64,000 nt of DNA from Pleurocapsa sp. PCC 7327 (GCF_000317025.1 NC_019689.1:1-64000); one strand, 5' to 3'. Positions 1 to 10,078 are shown, numbered from the stretch's first letter. Numbers and translations: made by a program. Notes: generated by a model not told the origin, from the letters alone.

Positions 1-103
1 ATTTCTTTAATCAATCGGACTTAAAAATAGATAATACTATTCTCTTCTAGATATCGCTAAACTATAAGTTTCTAGTCACCGATCGCAGATCGATTTCGTG
101 TAA

Positions 104-1462
104 ATGTCCCCACAACAACTCTGGAATCAAGTTCTAGAAAGACTTCAGCTACAACTAACTCGTCCCGCTTTTGAGACCTGGATTAAGACGGCGACAGTCC
201 AAGAGTTAACAGACAAATGTTTGGTTATTAGAGCTGCCAACCCTTTTATTCTCAATCACCTACAAAAAAACTATCTCAAAACCATTGCCGATACGGTACG
301 GGAAATTCTCGGCTATCCGATAGAAATTCAACTCACAGCCGCCCAAGGAGAAAATCTCGCGATTGTTGGCGATCCCGATGCTTCTCGCTTGATGCTTGAG
401 CCAGTAGTAGATAGTTTAGCGAGCGATCGCCCGAAGCCGACCAAATTAAACCCAAAATATACCTTTTCTCGCTACGTAGTCGGACCGACCAATCGTATGG
501 CACACGCGGCTTCGCTGGCGGTTGCCGAATCTCCCGGACGAGAGTTCAATCCTCTGTTTCTCTGCGGCGGCGTTGGTTTGGGAAAAACTCATCTCATGCA
601 AGCGATCGCCCATTATCGTCTGGAAATACACCCGAATTCCAAAATTTTCTACGTTTCTACCGAACAGTTTACTAACGACCTGATTAGTGCCATTCGTCAA
701 GATAGCATGCAGAGCTTTCGAGAGCATTATCGCACGGCCGACGTGCTCTTGGTCGATGATATTCAGTTTATCGAAGGTAAAGAATACACCCAAGAAGAAT
801 TTTTCCACACCTTTAACACCTTACACGAAGCCGGAAAGCAAGTTGTCTTGGCAAGCGATCGCCCGCCCAAACGGATCCCCAGCTTGCAGGATCGCCTTAT
901 TTCTCGCTTCTCGATGGGGTTGATTGCCGATATTCAAGTCCCCGACTTAGAAACGCGGATGGCAATTTTGCAGAAAAAAGCCGAATACGAACATATGCGC
1001 CTGCCGCGAGAGGTCATCGAATATATCGCCGCTAACTACACTTCCAACATTCGGGAATTAGAGGGGGCGCTAATTCGTGCCATTACCTACATTTCCATTT
1101 CGGGTTTGCCGATGACGGTGGAAAACCTTGCCCCAGTTCTCAATCCGCCCATGGAAAGGGCGGCAGCTTCTCCAGAAAGCATCTTGAATGCGGTAGCCGA
1201 GACGTTTAAAGTCTCGATTGAGGACTTGAAAGGAAATTCTCGACGGCGGGAAATCAGTATCGCCAGACAAATCGGCATGTATCTGATGCGCCAGCATACC
1301 GATCTGAGTTTGCCCAGAATTGGCGAAGAATTCGGTGGCAAAGACCATACAACCGTTATGTACAGTTGCGAGAAAATCGGTCAGCTACGGCAACAAGACC
1401 CCCAACTCAGTCAAACCCTGTCTCAATTGCTCGATCGCATTAACCTAGATAACAAAAGTTAA
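104..1462 (+). CDS. dnaA: Chromosomal replication initiator DnaA
   Basis: DnaA binds DnaA boxes at the origin, opens the duplex and loads the helicase. The 452-residue protein has the usual length and domain order: an N-terminal interaction domain (about 1-80), a short linker, an AAA+ ATPase with Walker A GGVGLGKT at about 155-162 and Walker B LLVDDIQF, and a C-terminal DNA-binding domain with the signature [13 protein letters not shown]. The ATG at 104 gives the normal MSPQQLW start. Its target boxes are about 1 kb downstream, before dnaN. Identification is certain from family motifs. Confidence 0.98.
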   Translation: MSPQQLWNQVLERLQLQLTRPAFETWIKTATVQELTDKCLVIRAANPFILNHLQKNYLKTIADTVREILGYPIEIQLTAAQGENLAIVGDPDASRLMLEPVVDSLASDRPKPTKLNPKYTFSRYVVGPTNRMAHAASLAVAESPGREFNPLFLCGGVGLGKTHLMQAIAHYRLEIHPNSKIFYVSTEQFTNDLISAIRQDSMQSFREHYRTADVLLVDDIQFIEGKEYTQEEFFHTFNTLHEAGKQVVLASDRPPKRIPSLQDRLISRFSMGLIADIQVPDLETRMAILQKKAEYEHMRLPREVIEYIAANYTSNIRELEGALIRAITYISISGLPMTVENLAPVLNPPMERAAASPESILNAVAETFKVSIEDLKGNSRRREISIARQIGMYLMRQHTDLSLPRIGEEFGGKDHTTVMYSCEKIGQLRQQDPQLSQTLSQLLDRINLDNKS

Positions 1463-1662
1463 ACTTAGCAAACATTCGCTATACTGAATTAAAGGGATAA
1501 AATATCAGAACTTAACCTTAAAATTAAAATATATGCTAAAATCGCGACCTTTATGCGTTGTTCTATACCCTGAACTCTAAATACCTTGTTATATACTGCT
1601 AATTAGCCATCAAAACCCAGACCGATAGAAAATCTCTTTCTTTATACTCATTTCAAAAATGC

Positions 1663-2482
1663 TTGCAAGATCCAATCCGGGTATCGGTATTCGTTGAGAG
1701 GCAGAAAGTGACTAGCTGGGAAAGCCGCTTAGCCGATTTGCCAAGCTTTTTGGCTAAGCGAAAAAAGTTTTTAATCTATCTTTCGATCGCGCTTTTGGCT
1801 CTTTGGGTATGTTCTAAGCTTTGGCTTTTACTGGTTCAATTAGGGGACGCGAGCGTTAATCTCTGGAATCAGCTGTCGGATAAAGAAACTAAACTCAACT
1901 TTCTCCTAGAGGGAATTCAATTCATAACGATATTTTTTTGAGCGCGATCGCAATAGTTTTTGTAGGCGTTGCCCTATATTTTAACATTAAAATTGCTTAC
2001 AAGAATACCAACAATCGCTCGATCGAGAAGACGAGTTACCAGAAATTGCCATAGACGTTCAAGCAGCGCTTACTGTCATTGGACGGCGTAATTTCGCGCA
2101 AGATCCAGAAGGAAAATACTTGAATTTGAGTTTTACCTACCCGATCGGATCCGACCTCAGCAGGGCAAGGCTTTGCCGAACTGACCTTAGTAGAGCCTAC
2201 CTCAGCGGTGCTAACTTCAGTAGAGCCGATCTCTGGAAGGCTAACCTCCGTAGAGCCGATCTCTGGAAAGCCGACCTCATCAGAGCCAACCTGAGAGAAG
2301 CCGATCTCAGAGAGGCAGATCTCTGGAAAGCCAACCTCAATGGAGCTACTCTCAACGGAGCCACTCTTCTTAGCGGAGCTGACTTGAGTGGAGCCAAAAA
2401 CTTAACGCCAGAACAGGTCAAATCGGCACAAGATTGGAGGGGGACTAAATATGACGAGGAATTTCACCAGCAACTCGAATAA
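1663..2482 (+). pseudogene. Broken membrane-anchored pentapeptide-repeat gene
   Basis: Two reading frames look like one decayed gene. The first (1663-1941, TTG start) encodes a basic N-terminus and a membrane segment (FLIYLSIALLALWVCSKLW), and stops at a T7 run (1933-1939). Adding one T would restore the frame into a second hydrophobic stretch, SAIAIVFVGVALYF, with no stop until about 2050. The second part is read in another frame from about 1990 (DELPEIAIDVQAALTVIGRR) and continues into about 14 pentapeptide repeats of A(D/N)LxxA type, ending at 2482. Cyanobacterial proteins of this type have a longer linker between membrane part and repeats, so an internal deletion as well as frameshifts is likely. 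A sequencing slip at the T run cannot be excluded. The repeat part alone could still be translated from TTG 2120. Confidence 0.7.
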
Positions 2483-2494
2483 GTATATATACTC

Positions 2495-2533
2495 TGTGGA
2501 AAACTAGACGGGATTTTCCACAAGTTTTCCACA
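2495..2533. other. oriC: DnaA-box cluster, probable oriC
   Basis: Three perfect copies of TTTTCCACA lie within 39 bp: one inverted at 2495-2503 (TGTGGAAAA) and two direct copies at 2514-2522 and 2525-2533, whose starts are 11 bp apart, about one helical turn. They lie between dnaA and dnaN, about 100 bp before dnaN, where cyanobacterial origins are known. TTTTCCACA is the usual cyanobacterial form of the DnaA box. The A+T-rich stretch at about 1470-1660 could be an unwinding element, but this is inference. Confidence 0.85.
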
Positions 2534-2634
2534 GGATAAAAACCGGAAAAAGAATGGTTGAATGGACAAAGAAAGATCCCTCGCGATCGCGTATAGTACT
2601 ATCGTTCTAAATTAAAGCTCGATTCTGATTACCG

Positions 2635-3786
2635 ATGAAATTTACTTGCTCTCAAAGCGACCTGAACGCTAATTTATCCCTGGTCAGTCGTGCCGTTCCT
2701 TCTCGTCCTACCTATCCCGTCTTAGGTAACGTTCTCTTCGTCGCAGATGCGCAAGGGAAACGAGTCAGTTTAACTGCCTTCGATAGTCGCCTCGGCATTC
2801 GTACCAATTTTAGTGCCGAAGTGAGCGAAGGGGGAAGACTGACCTTACCCGCGAAAATCCTCAACGATATCGTAGCTCGGTTGCCAGAAGAGGAAATTAC
2901 GCTGGCTGCGGAAGACGAGGAAGAAGAAAATCCGCTCGCTACCCTAACTTCTAGCTCTGGACGCTTTCAAATCAGGGGCATGAGTGCGACGGAATTTCCT
3001 GAATTGCCGAAGGTAGAAGAGGGAGAAGGAATCGTACTACCCGTATCGGCTTTGAGCGACGGGTTAAAAGGTACGTTGTTTGCTGCTAGCACCGATGAAA
3101 CCAAGCAAGTTTTGACTGGAGTGCATTTAGCTGGCTCTCAAGATAGTTTAGAATTTGCGGCAACCGACGGACATCGCTTGGCAGTGGTGGAAACTCCATT
3201 GGAAAATACAGAAGTGGGCGATCGCGCCTCAGACAATTTTGCGGTTACCATTGCTGCTAGAGCTTTACGAGAATTAGAACGGATGCTAGCAACGGCTCAA
3301 GCGACTGATTCTGTCGCCTTGTATGTCGATGAAAGTCAAACTATCTTTGAGTTGGGCGATCGCCGTTTAACCAGTCTGAAATTAGAAGGAGCTTATCCTG
3401 CTTATCAACAACTCATTCCCCGACAATTTTCCAGAACGGTGACGGTAGAACGCAAGCGACTGATTGGGAGTTTAGAACGAGTTGCCGTACTAGCCGATCA
3501 AAAAAATAATTTGGTTAAATTTACCATCGATCGCGATCGCGGACAATTATCTCTATCGGTAGAGTCTCAAGATTTGGGCAGTGCCAAGGAATCCATGAGT
3601 GCAGAAATTACTGGGGATAGCCTGGAAATTGCCTTTAATATTAAATATTTAATGGATGGATTGAAGGCATTACCCTCTTCTGATATTCAGATGCAATTAA
3701 ATGAAGGCAATCAACCCGTTATTGTTACGCCGCTAGGCGGTTTAAAAATGACTTATCTAGTTATGCCCGTGCAAATCCTACGATGA
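2635..3786 (+). CDS. dnaN: DNA polymerase III sliding clamp, beta subunit
   Basis: This protein forms the ring-shaped clamp that tethers DNA polymerase III to DNA. It has 383 residues, normal for the family, in three similar clamp domains. It starts MKFTCSQSDLNANLS and ends with the C-terminal motif VIVTPLGGLKMTYLVMPVQI. The ATG at 2635 follows the DnaA-box cluster, so initiation at the origin and clamp expression may be linked. The gene converges on trmB, with only 7 bp between the stop codons. Confidence 0.98.
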   Translation: MKFTCSQSDLNANLSLVSRAVPSRPTYPVLGNVLFVADAQGKRVSLTAFDSRLGIRTNFSAEVSEGGRLTLPAKILNDIVARLPEEEITLAAEDEEEENPLATLTSSSGRFQIRGMSATEFPELPKVEEGEGIVLPVSALSDGLKGTLFAASTDETKQVLTGVHLAGSQDSLEFAATDGHRLAVVETPLENTEVGDRASDNFAVTIAARALRELERMLATAQATDSVALYVDESQTIFELGDRRLTSLKLEGAYPAYQQLIPRQFSRTVTVERKRLIGSLERVAVLADQKNNLVKFTIDRDRGQLSLSVESQDLGSAKESMSAEITGDSLEIAFNIKYLMDGLKALPSSDIQMQLNEGNQPVIVTPLGGLKMTYLVMPVQILR

Positions 3787-3793
3787 TCTCAAT

Positions 3794-4432
3794 TCATTTC
3801 GCAATTTTCATTAAAACTCGATAAACGGGTTTGTTATGAGCGAGAGTGGCGATTTCTCGTTCGGTGGGAACCGGAAAGGGATTGGTTTCTAGCCAGAGTT
3901 CTGCATGCTGTTGTTGGAAGCGAGGATGGGCTAAAAAGCGATCGCGCATTTCGATAGCGACGGATTCTACATCCGATTGCAGAAAAACGATTCCCTCATC
4001 TACCAGATGAGTTGCCAGGAGATCGACTAACTCTGGCTGTACGACTCGGCGTTTCATGTGGCGTTGCTTAAACCAAGGATCGGGAAATTGAATGCTAACC
4101 CATTTTAAAGTCCCTGCTGGTAAAGATTCGAGTAAGGGAGAGAGCGAGTTATTGATATTGCAAAATAGGAAATGAAGGTTGGTCAATCCCATGCGATCGC
4201 GATGTTCGTTCGCTTCGTCTACCAGAGGTTGGCGAATTTCCACACCTAAAAAATTAATCTGCGGGTGTAGGTGTGCCATTTGCAATAAAAATTTCCCTCT
4301 CGCACAACCAATATCGAGGTGTAATGGCTGAGTCACAGAGGCATAAACTTGATGCCAATTGGGAGGTGAAATCGGAGTTTGATATTTATAACTGAGTGGG
4401 TTGACGTGTTGGCGAACGCGAACTCTTGCCAA
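3794..4432 (-). CDS. trmB: tRNA (guanine-N7)-methyltransferase
   Basis: TrmB methylates N7 of G46 in the variable loop of tRNAs, using S-adenosylmethionine. The 212-residue protein has the SAM-binding motif LDIGCARGKFLLQMA near residue 40, the acidic strand FLGVEIRQ, and the family motif VSIQFPDPWFKQRHMKRR. The start MARVRVRQHVNP is typical of cyanobacterial TrmB. It is transcribed towards dnaN and separated from the downstream glycosidase gene by a palindrome. Confidence 0.95.
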   Translation of the reverse strand: MARVRVRQHVNPLSYKYQTPISPPNWHQVYASVTQPLHLDIGCARGKFLLQMAHLHPQINFLGVEIRQPLVDEANEHRDRMGLTNLHFLFCNINNSLSPLLESLPAGTLKWVSIQFPDPWFKQRHMKRRVVQPELVDLLATHLVDEGIVFLQSDVESVAIEMRDRFLAHPRFQQQHAELWLETNPFPVPTEREIATLAHNKPVYRVLMKIAK

Positions 4433-4485
4433 TCTTAATCCCTCCTGCTGCCTATAGCGATCCTAGATGATTTATAAGATGATTG

Positions 4486-4530
4486 GTAGTGCGAGTATCT
4501 GACCGTGCGCGAGCAAGATGCTCGCACTAC
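4486..4530. repeat. 15-bp-stem palindrome, terminator-like
   Basis: GTAGTGCGAGTATCT (4486-4500) pairs with AGATGCTCGCACTAC (4516-4530) over 15 bp with one G-T pair, around a 15-nt loop. It starts 20 bp beyond the stop codon of the minus-strand glycosidase gene. There is no strong T tract on either strand. It may be a REP-like dispersed palindrome that also terminates or stabilises transcripts. Confidence 0.6.
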
Positions 4531-4549
4531 TCACTTTTTGAAGCTAAAC

Positions 4550-6976
4550 TTATTTGACCTCTTTAAACTCGGTCAAAACGCCATAAATTCCCCAAATCGC
4601 CATAGCGCGTAAATAATGACTCGCTCGAAAGGTTCCTACTGCTGTAATCGCTTCGGGCGTGCGGAATTGCAGCCCATTGTCGTACACTTGTCGCACGACA
4701 GTTTCTGCGAGCTTAAATGCCTCATCTTTCATTCCCATTTGCAACAGAAATGCAGCCAACCCAAAATTAATTCCCGTCCAAACTTCTAGCGGATGGGTGG
4801 CTTTAGGATCTTCTGGCGAACCATCGGGTTTGACTCCATTTGCCGCCCCGAATTTACCGTCTTGAAACTTTAAAAAACAAGCTTCATAGACTTTTTTCAA
4901 GGCAGATTCGGCATATTGCCGTTCTACGACATCTGGCAATCCTAACAGACGGGCATAAAATTGGCCGCATAGTTGATCTGCCATGACAATATCCGAACCA
5001 CTTTCGCTGTCGAGATGATAATATTCTCCATTCCAGAGTTTTTCGTGATAGAGCGATCGCGCTCCTTGCAACCAATTTTGATAGGTTTGAATGGTATTTT
5101 GGAGCGATTGCGGGTAATTTTCTAGCTCTAGATCGGGATTGCTGGGCGGATTTTCGATTAAAATTTTGCCTATAGCGATCGCAGCTTCTAGTGCCGCTAT
5201 CCACAATCCGCCGCAATAAGCACTAATCCCCCGCAACCGCCAATCGTCGAAGGTTTGATCGGGTGCGCCAGAATTTTCGGGAATGCCATCGCCATCGCGA
5301 TCGAATTTTTTTAAATAAGCGAGGGTTTCTACGATTGATTGCCAACATTCCCACAAAAAAGCAACATCTTTCGCTCCCGTTAGCACGAAATCCCGATACA
5401 CCTGCAAAACAAAATCGCTACCTAAATCCTTCCAAAGATTGCAATCTTGATAGCTAGTGTAATTAGTCTTTTCCCAAGGATGTTCGTTCGGTGCGCCCAA
5501 GTCGTGCGGCGTTGCCCCCTTAGCCTTACGTATTGCTGGCGCTTTATTATATCCAATAATTCGAGGCGTATCGTCTCCCGTCGGAATTGCCCTAGCAAAC
5601 GCCTCCAACACCGCTTTATCTAAGCGCGACCAAAGCATCATCAGTCCAAACGATCCGTACAAGCGTACGTCCAGACTTTCGTACCAGCGGTAGTCCATGC
5701 ATTCAAGTACCCCAAACTGTCCGATAGGATCATCTTCGGTTGCCGCCGTCCATAAAGTTCCGCCGTCGGCAAGCAAATATAGCTCGTTAAACAGCGCCAT
5801 TTTGAACCAATCTGGCAAATCCTCGCGTTTGAGAATCGGCGACTGCCACTCTTTAATCCGTTCCTTCCACATATCTCCGTGCTTGAGGGCAGTACGAACT
5901 ATTGCCCAAGCATTAGTTCCCGTGCGCCCAAAAAAATCGGTGTAGCGGCGACAATATTTCACCCCTTCGGCAAATTCTGTAATCGGCAAATCCCACGCCA
6001 AAATAAAGGGAATCTTGCGAGTTTTGCCGGGACGAACGGTAAAGCGAATTGCCATAGCAGCAGCAATTTGCTCTCCCGGTTCGGCAGGCGTTTCGTCTTC
6101 TGTGTCGGGTAAAGACCCGTTCGCGGCAAAGCAATCCCAGACCTCGGAACCATCACCGTTAGGATTCCAGCGACCGAGATAGGAAGCTTCTATCGTGGGA
6201 TTGGTAATGCTGGCAAAACAGATTTGTCCTTCTCCCTCTCCAATCTCGTCTTCATGGAGTCGGATGCGGTTGAGCAAGCAACCAACGCGAAAATTATCGA
6301 CAATCCACTGATTGAAATTCCCCGTACTGTCGCCCCAACGGGGTTGGTATTCATATTCGGGACTGCCATCATCTCGTACTTGTATGCTGGGAGACTTAAT
6401 GGCATTGGAAAACCAACCGACTGTATTCTGCCAAGTCAGCATAATACTGAGGGTAATGGGTTTATCGGTTGGGTTGTGTGCCGTCCATTCAAAAATAGCA
6501 ACAGGATAGCTTGTTTCCTGATAATTGCCCGCACAAATGGGAGAAAACTGCTCGCAAACGAGTTCCGATTGAAAAACTCCCTTATATTCGTACCAGCTGC
6601 GGGGGTAGAGGGCGTGGTAAGTTCCTTTTTTCTTCGGATACCATAACCATCGAGATAAAGTCCCGTCCTCTGGCGGTTCGGTACACATGGCATAAGCTTG
6701 CGCCTCTCCGCCTTCTGGTTGTTCAAAGACGCTGAATTGACAGGCAGGAAGGGAGCGAAAAACGTGTTCGCCGCCGTCGAGGTGCCAGAGGTTAAAGTCG
6801 CCTCGACTAGAACGACCGATACACCCCGCACCGAATCCGCCCAAAGGCATTCCATGCCAAGGACCATCGTCGAGATTGCTAGCGTAGCGAACGGTGTAGG
6901 GCTTGTCCCAACCTAAACCGATGGGACGTTTCCAGGCGCAAGGAGGAATTTCTGGGAGTGAGATTTGATACTGCAT
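4550..6976 (-). CDS. GH116 family glycosidase (GBA2-type)
   Basis: This 808-residue protein matches bacterial relatives of the non-lysosomal glucosylceramidase GBA2 (GH116), which are retaining beta-glucosidases or beta-xylosidases. The N-terminal beta-sandwich domain carries the family-typical GMPLGGFGAGCIGRSSRGDF near residue 45. The catalytic (alpha/alpha)6 barrel follows. By family comparison the candidate nucleophile is the Glu of RWYESLDVR (about residue 433) and the acid/base is an Asp of DQTFDDW (about 578). No signal peptide is seen, so it probably acts in the cytoplasm. The substrate cannot be told from sequence. It stands alone, with a palindrome after its stop codon. Confidence 0.88.
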   Translation of the reverse strand: MQYQISLPEIPPCAWKRPIGLGWDKPYTVRYASNLDDGPWHGMPLGGFGAGCIGRSSRGDFNLWHLDGGEHVFRSLPACQFSVFEQPEGGEAQAYAMCTEPPEDGTLSRWLWYPKKKGTYHALYPRSWYEYKGVFQSELVCEQFSPICAGNYQETSYPVAIFEWTAHNPTDKPITLSIMLTWQNTVGWFSNAIKSPSIQVRDDGSPEYEYQPRWGDSTGNFNQWIVDNFRVGCLLNRIRLHEDEIGEGEGQICFASITNPTIEASYLGRWNPNGDGSEVWDCFAANGSLPDTEDETPAEPGEQIAAAMAIRFTVRPGKTRKIPFILAWDLPITEFAEGVKYCRRYTDFFGRTGTNAWAIVRTALKHGDMWKERIKEWQSPILKREDLPDWFKMALFNELYLLADGGTLWTAATEDDPIGQFGVLECMDYRWYESLDVRLYGSFGLMMLWSRLDKAVLEAFARAIPTGDDTPRIIGYNKAPAIRKAKGATPHDLGAPNEHPWEKTNYTSYQDCNLWKDLGSDFVLQVYRDFVLTGAKDVAFLWECWQSIVETLAYLKKFDRDGDGIPENSGAPDQTFDDWRLRGISAYCGGLWIAALEAAIAIGKILIENPPSNPDLELENYPQSLQNTIQTYQNWLQGARSLYHEKLWNGEYYHLDSESGSDIVMADQLCGQFYARLLGLPDVVERQYAESALKKVYEACFLKFQDGKFGAANGVKPDGSPEDPKATHPLEVWTGINFGLAAFLLQMGMKDEAFKLAETVVRQVYDNGLQFRTPEAITAVGTFRASHYLRAMAIWGIYGVLTEFKEVK

Positions 6977-7186
6977 GAATTTTATTTTAGGTGGTGCCGT
7001 TCTATTGCGACACTTAAATTGTCAATTCCGTCTTTTGTCTCCCTGTCCCCTTATCCCCCAAGTCTCCCACACTCCCTATTCCCCGTCCTCCGACCTCTGC
7101 CCTCCGTCCTTAAAAAGCCTTCTCCAAAATTTTTTATGCTAGACTATAGCTCCTTTAGCGTTCCCTTGTGATTTGTCTATACTGCC

Positions 7187-8701
7187 ATGGCACCACTCCT
7201 AGAGGCTGAAGTTCATTCGTCGTTACTTTCCTTTCTCCGAGGACGGGGAAAGTCAAACTGGCCTCATCATTTAACCATGGCAAGGATTATTTCTCGTGCT
7301 TTGCGACTGCAACGTTCCGCGCTCATCCAAACGGGGAGTCCCGTAACCCAATATTGTCTCAGCTATCTAACCCCCGCGCTGCTAAGCGATACTCCGGTGC
7401 TTCTGGTTGCGCCCAAATCAGTCCAACAACACTTATTACAGGTCGAAATCCCTCAACTTCAGGAATGGTTGCAAACTCACAAAGAAATTCGCACGGTCGA
7501 TCGTTGGTTGGAAGGGTTTGGAGGACTGATGCTGACTTCGCCCCAAGCATGGCTGGCAGATCGCTTGGAAAATTTAGGGCGCTTTCCTCAAAATATTCTT
7601 ACCGTAATCGATCGCGCCGATGACTTAGAAGAGTGGGCCAGAGAATGCCTGAGTGCCGCGATCGAAGATTGGCACTGGGGCGATCTCGTACAAAGCTATC
7701 CCCGCCACGCAGACTTCATTCGAGATGTCAGAGTCCAACTGACCAAAGCTATCTTTGCTCGCCCCAAAAATCCTTATGGTTGCTATCTCATAGAAGATGC
7801 CGAAACAGAAAGCTTGCGACGCTTATTGTCAACTTTAGCAGCGCAATCGTCTTTAATTCCCTCCTTCGAGCGATTTTGGCATCGGTGGCCAACGAAAGGA
7901 CAGATGATGTGGGCATCTATCGACAGGGACAGCGGACATTTTACGCTACATGTTGCGCCTGTAGAGGTTGCTAGCGTCCTCAACCAAGTTTGGGAGCAAC
8001 AGCCAGTCGTTTTAATTGGTAGTTTTTTAGATAGCGATAAAAATGCCTCCGTTTACCGCCAGCGATTGGGGTTGGGAGATCTGCTGTGCCTGAAATTCCT
8101 TCCCAACCGACAGAATGAATACATTCAATTGTACGTACCAGAACGTTTTCCTCTGCCCAATACGCCCGAATTTCAGGGGGCGCTAATGCAAGAAGTCCGC
8201 ACCTTGGTAAGTTATTGCGATCGCGCCAAAAAACTCATCGTCGTGTTGGTTGAAGATGTCCCTTTAAAAGCGCGAGTGGGGGCGACTATAGCGGCTGAAT
8301 TTGGCTCTAGAGTTCGAGTAGAAAAGACAGCCCCAGCAGAAAACGGCATCTTAGTGTCTGGCTGGCAATTTTGGTGCGACAATCAAGAACGATTTCCTGC
8401 TCCCCAACTTCTCATCGTTGCCACTTTACCTATTCCTTCCCTGGAAAATCCCCTCGTAGCCGGGCGAGTAGCGTACTATAAGCGTCAGCGTCAAGATTGG
8501 TTCCGTCTCTATCTTCTGCCCACGGCTTTAAGAGAAATTCAACGCGCCGTCATGCCTTTGCGGGAGTCTCAGGGAATTGTCACTCTGCTGGATAATCGGA
8601 TCAATTATCGCAGTTATGGCGATCGCGTTCTGACGGCTTTGGAACCCTATGCGCGAATTAATTATCTCGATCTGAGTTGGTTCGATCCTAAATCGGTTTG
8701 A
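7187..8701 (+). CDS. DinG-like helicase relative lacking helicase motifs
   Basis: The 504-residue protein follows the order of DinG/XPD superfamily 2 helicases, but the key motifs are gone. Where DinG has AGTGTGKT (motif I) it reads QTGSPVTQY. Where DinG has DEAHNLED (motif II) it reads DRADDLEE (VIDRADDLEEWARE). The arginine-finger region before LLDNRINYRSYGDRVL is also altered. The protein is probably not an ATP-driven helicase and may be a structural or regulatory DNA-binding protein. Similar proteins are annotated as helicases in cyanobacteria. The ATG at 7187 begins a Met-Ala start. The upstream gap (6977-7186) holds a pyrimidine-rich stretch. Confidence 0.6.
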   Translation: MAPLLEAEVHSSLLSFLRGRGKSNWPHHLTMARIISRALRLQRSALIQTGSPVTQYCLSYLTPALLSDTPVLLVAPKSVQQHLLQVEIPQLQEWLQTHKEIRTVDRWLEGFGGLMLTSPQAWLADRLENLGRFPQNILTVIDRADDLEEWARECLSAAIEDWHWGDLVQSYPRHADFIRDVRVQLTKAIFARPKNPYGCYLIEDAETESLRRLLSTLAAQSSLIPSFERFWHRWPTKGQMMWASIDRDSGHFTLHVAPVEVASVLNQVWEQQPVVLIGSFLDSDKNASVYRQRLGLGDLLCLKFLPNRQNEYIQLYVPERFPLPNTPEFQGALMQEVRTLVSYCDRAKKLIVVLVEDVPLKARVGATIAAEFGSRVRVEKTAPAENGILVSGWQFWCDNQERFPAPQLLIVATLPIPSLENPLVAGRVAYYKRQRQDWFRLYLLPTALREIQRAVMPLRESQGIVTLLDNRINYRSYGDRVLTALEPYARINYLDLSWFDPKSV

Positions 8702-8713
8702 GCTAAAATCGCA

Positions 8714-9481
8714 TTAATTAGTTTGTAGATTAATCAAAAAAATTGAAGCCATTAATATCGCCGCGATCGCGCCAATTAAAGTATTGAGAAAATTGACAAC
8801 ATCATGGGTCAACCAACTCAATTTAGATTCTATCGTTGCGCCGATCAGACTTTCTACACTGGTCGCGACAAAAGCAGCAACGACACACAAAGCTATCCCG
8901 ATAGGATCGATCAGACCGATTCCCCAACCCAAAGTTGCGAGCGCCCCAGAGGCGACAATCCCTGCGATCGTTCCTTCTAAGCTAATTGCTCCCTCTGTTC
9001 CCCGTGCGACTGGTTGTAGGGTAGTAATCAGAAAAGTTTTTCTTCCATAGGCTTTTCCGATTTCGGTTGCCGTGGTATCGGAGAGTTTAGTCGCGAAGCT
9101 GGCAACGTAGCCTAATAATAATAGCTCTCGAATCGGCGTATCTGCAAATAAGCTTACCACAGCGCAGATTGTTCCTGTTAATGCCGAACTCCAAAGATTT
9201 CCCGATCCTCGCATGCCAGAACGTTCTTCTGCAATGCCTTCTGCTTCCTTTTGCGCCATGCCGACGTAGGTTAGACCCGAACCGACTAGGAAGTAGAACA
9301 TGACAATCGCATATCCTTGCCATCCCAGCGTTCCCCAAATCAGAACGCCTAAAAACCAAGCGTTTAAATATCCAGCCGGAGTAAGTAATTTTTTGGGAGC
9401 TAGGAATGCGATCGCTAATAATACTGTATTCAGTCCAACAGCAACTAACCAGGGATTAGAAAACTCGATCGTTGAGAACAT
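8714..9481 (-). CDS. DUF92 membrane protein, VTE6-type prenyl-phosphate kinase
   Basis: The 255-residue polytopic membrane protein belongs to the DUF92/TIGR00297 family. Its plant member VTE6 phosphorylates phytyl phosphate, recycling phytol from chlorophyll into tocopherol and phylloquinone. Family-typical segments are LTPAGYLNAWFLGVLIWG, GMRGSGNLWSSA and DTTATEIGKAYGRKTFLITT, with about seven hydrophobic segments. It lies downstream of cysC on the same strand, 51 bp away, with a hairpin in the gap. The phytyl-phosphate role is inferred from the family. Confidence 0.82.
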   Translation of the reverse strand: MFSTIEFSNPWLVAVGLNTVLLAIAFLAPKKLLTPAGYLNAWFLGVLIWGTLGWQGYAIVMFYFLVGSGLTYVGMAQKEAEGIAEERSGMRGSGNLWSSALTGTICAVVSLFADTPIRELLLLGYVASFATKLSDTTATEIGKAYGRKTFLITTLQPVARGTEGAISLEGTIAGIVASGALATLGWGIGLIDPIGIALCVVAAFVATSVESLIGATIESKLSWLTHDVVNFLNTLIGAIAAILMASIFLINLQTN

Positions 9482-9498
9482 GATTCCAAAAACTGCAC

Positions 9499-9518
9499 GG
9501 GCAAGGGGTGCCTTGCCC
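9499..9518. terminator. Hairpin between cysC and the DUF92 gene
   Basis: GGGCAAGG (9499-9506) pairs perfectly with CCTTGCCC (9511-9518) around a 4-nt loop, 15 bp beyond the cysC stop codon. On the minus strand it is followed by GTGCAGTTTTTGG, so it could weakly terminate cysC transcripts or attenuate read-through into the next gene. Confidence 0.5.
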
Positions 9519-9532
9519 CTACCGACGACTGT

Positions 9533-10078
9533 TTATACCGTCACCGCTTTACGAAGATAGCCCATTTCTTCAAGTTTTTGCCAAACCTTAGCGAGGCTTT
9601 CTTCTATCGTTTCTTGGTCGGTGCGACATTCGACTTCGGGATTGAGGGGAGGTTCGTAAGGGTCGTCAATTCCGGTAAATGATTTAATTTCCCCATTTCT
9701 TGCCCGTTTGTACAGCCCCTTAACATCTCGATCTTCGCACACTGCCAAGGGAGCGTTAACGAATACTTCAACGAAATCTCCAATGCGTTGTTTGACCTCT
9801 TCTCGAATTTCTCGATAGGGGGAAATCGCTGAGACTAAAACTATCACTCCATGACGAGTCAGCAGGTTAGCAACAAACCCAATTCTACGAATATTTTCAT
9901 CTCGATCTTCTTTCGAGAAACCTAACCCTTTAGTTAAGTTTTCGCGCACCACATCTCCGTCTAAGATTTCTACCGGATAGTCTTGTTCGCGCAGTTTCTG
10001 TTCTAATGCTCTGGTAATGGTGGTTTTGCCAGCACCACTCAAACCGGTAAACCAGATGGTTACGCCACGTTGCTTCAT
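9533..10078 (-). CDS. cysC: Adenylylsulfate (APS) kinase
   Basis: CysC phosphorylates adenosine 5'-phosphosulfate to PAPS in sulfate assimilation. The 181-residue protein is of typical size. It has the P-loop GLSGAGKTT at about 13-21, [12 protein letters not shown], the [10 protein letters not shown] motif and the lid segment [19 protein letters not shown]. The ATG at 10078 gives [12 protein letters not shown]. No other sulfate gene is nearby. Confidence 0.95.
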   Translation of the reverse strand: MKQRGVTIWFTGLSGAGKTTITRALEQKLREQDYPVEILDGDVVRENLTKGLGFSKEDRDENIRRIGFVANLLTRHGVIVLVSAISPYREIREEVKQRIGDFVEVFVNAPLAVCEDRDVKGLYKRARNGEIKSFTGIDDPYEPPLNPEVECRTDQETIEESLAKVWQKLEEMGYLRKAVTV

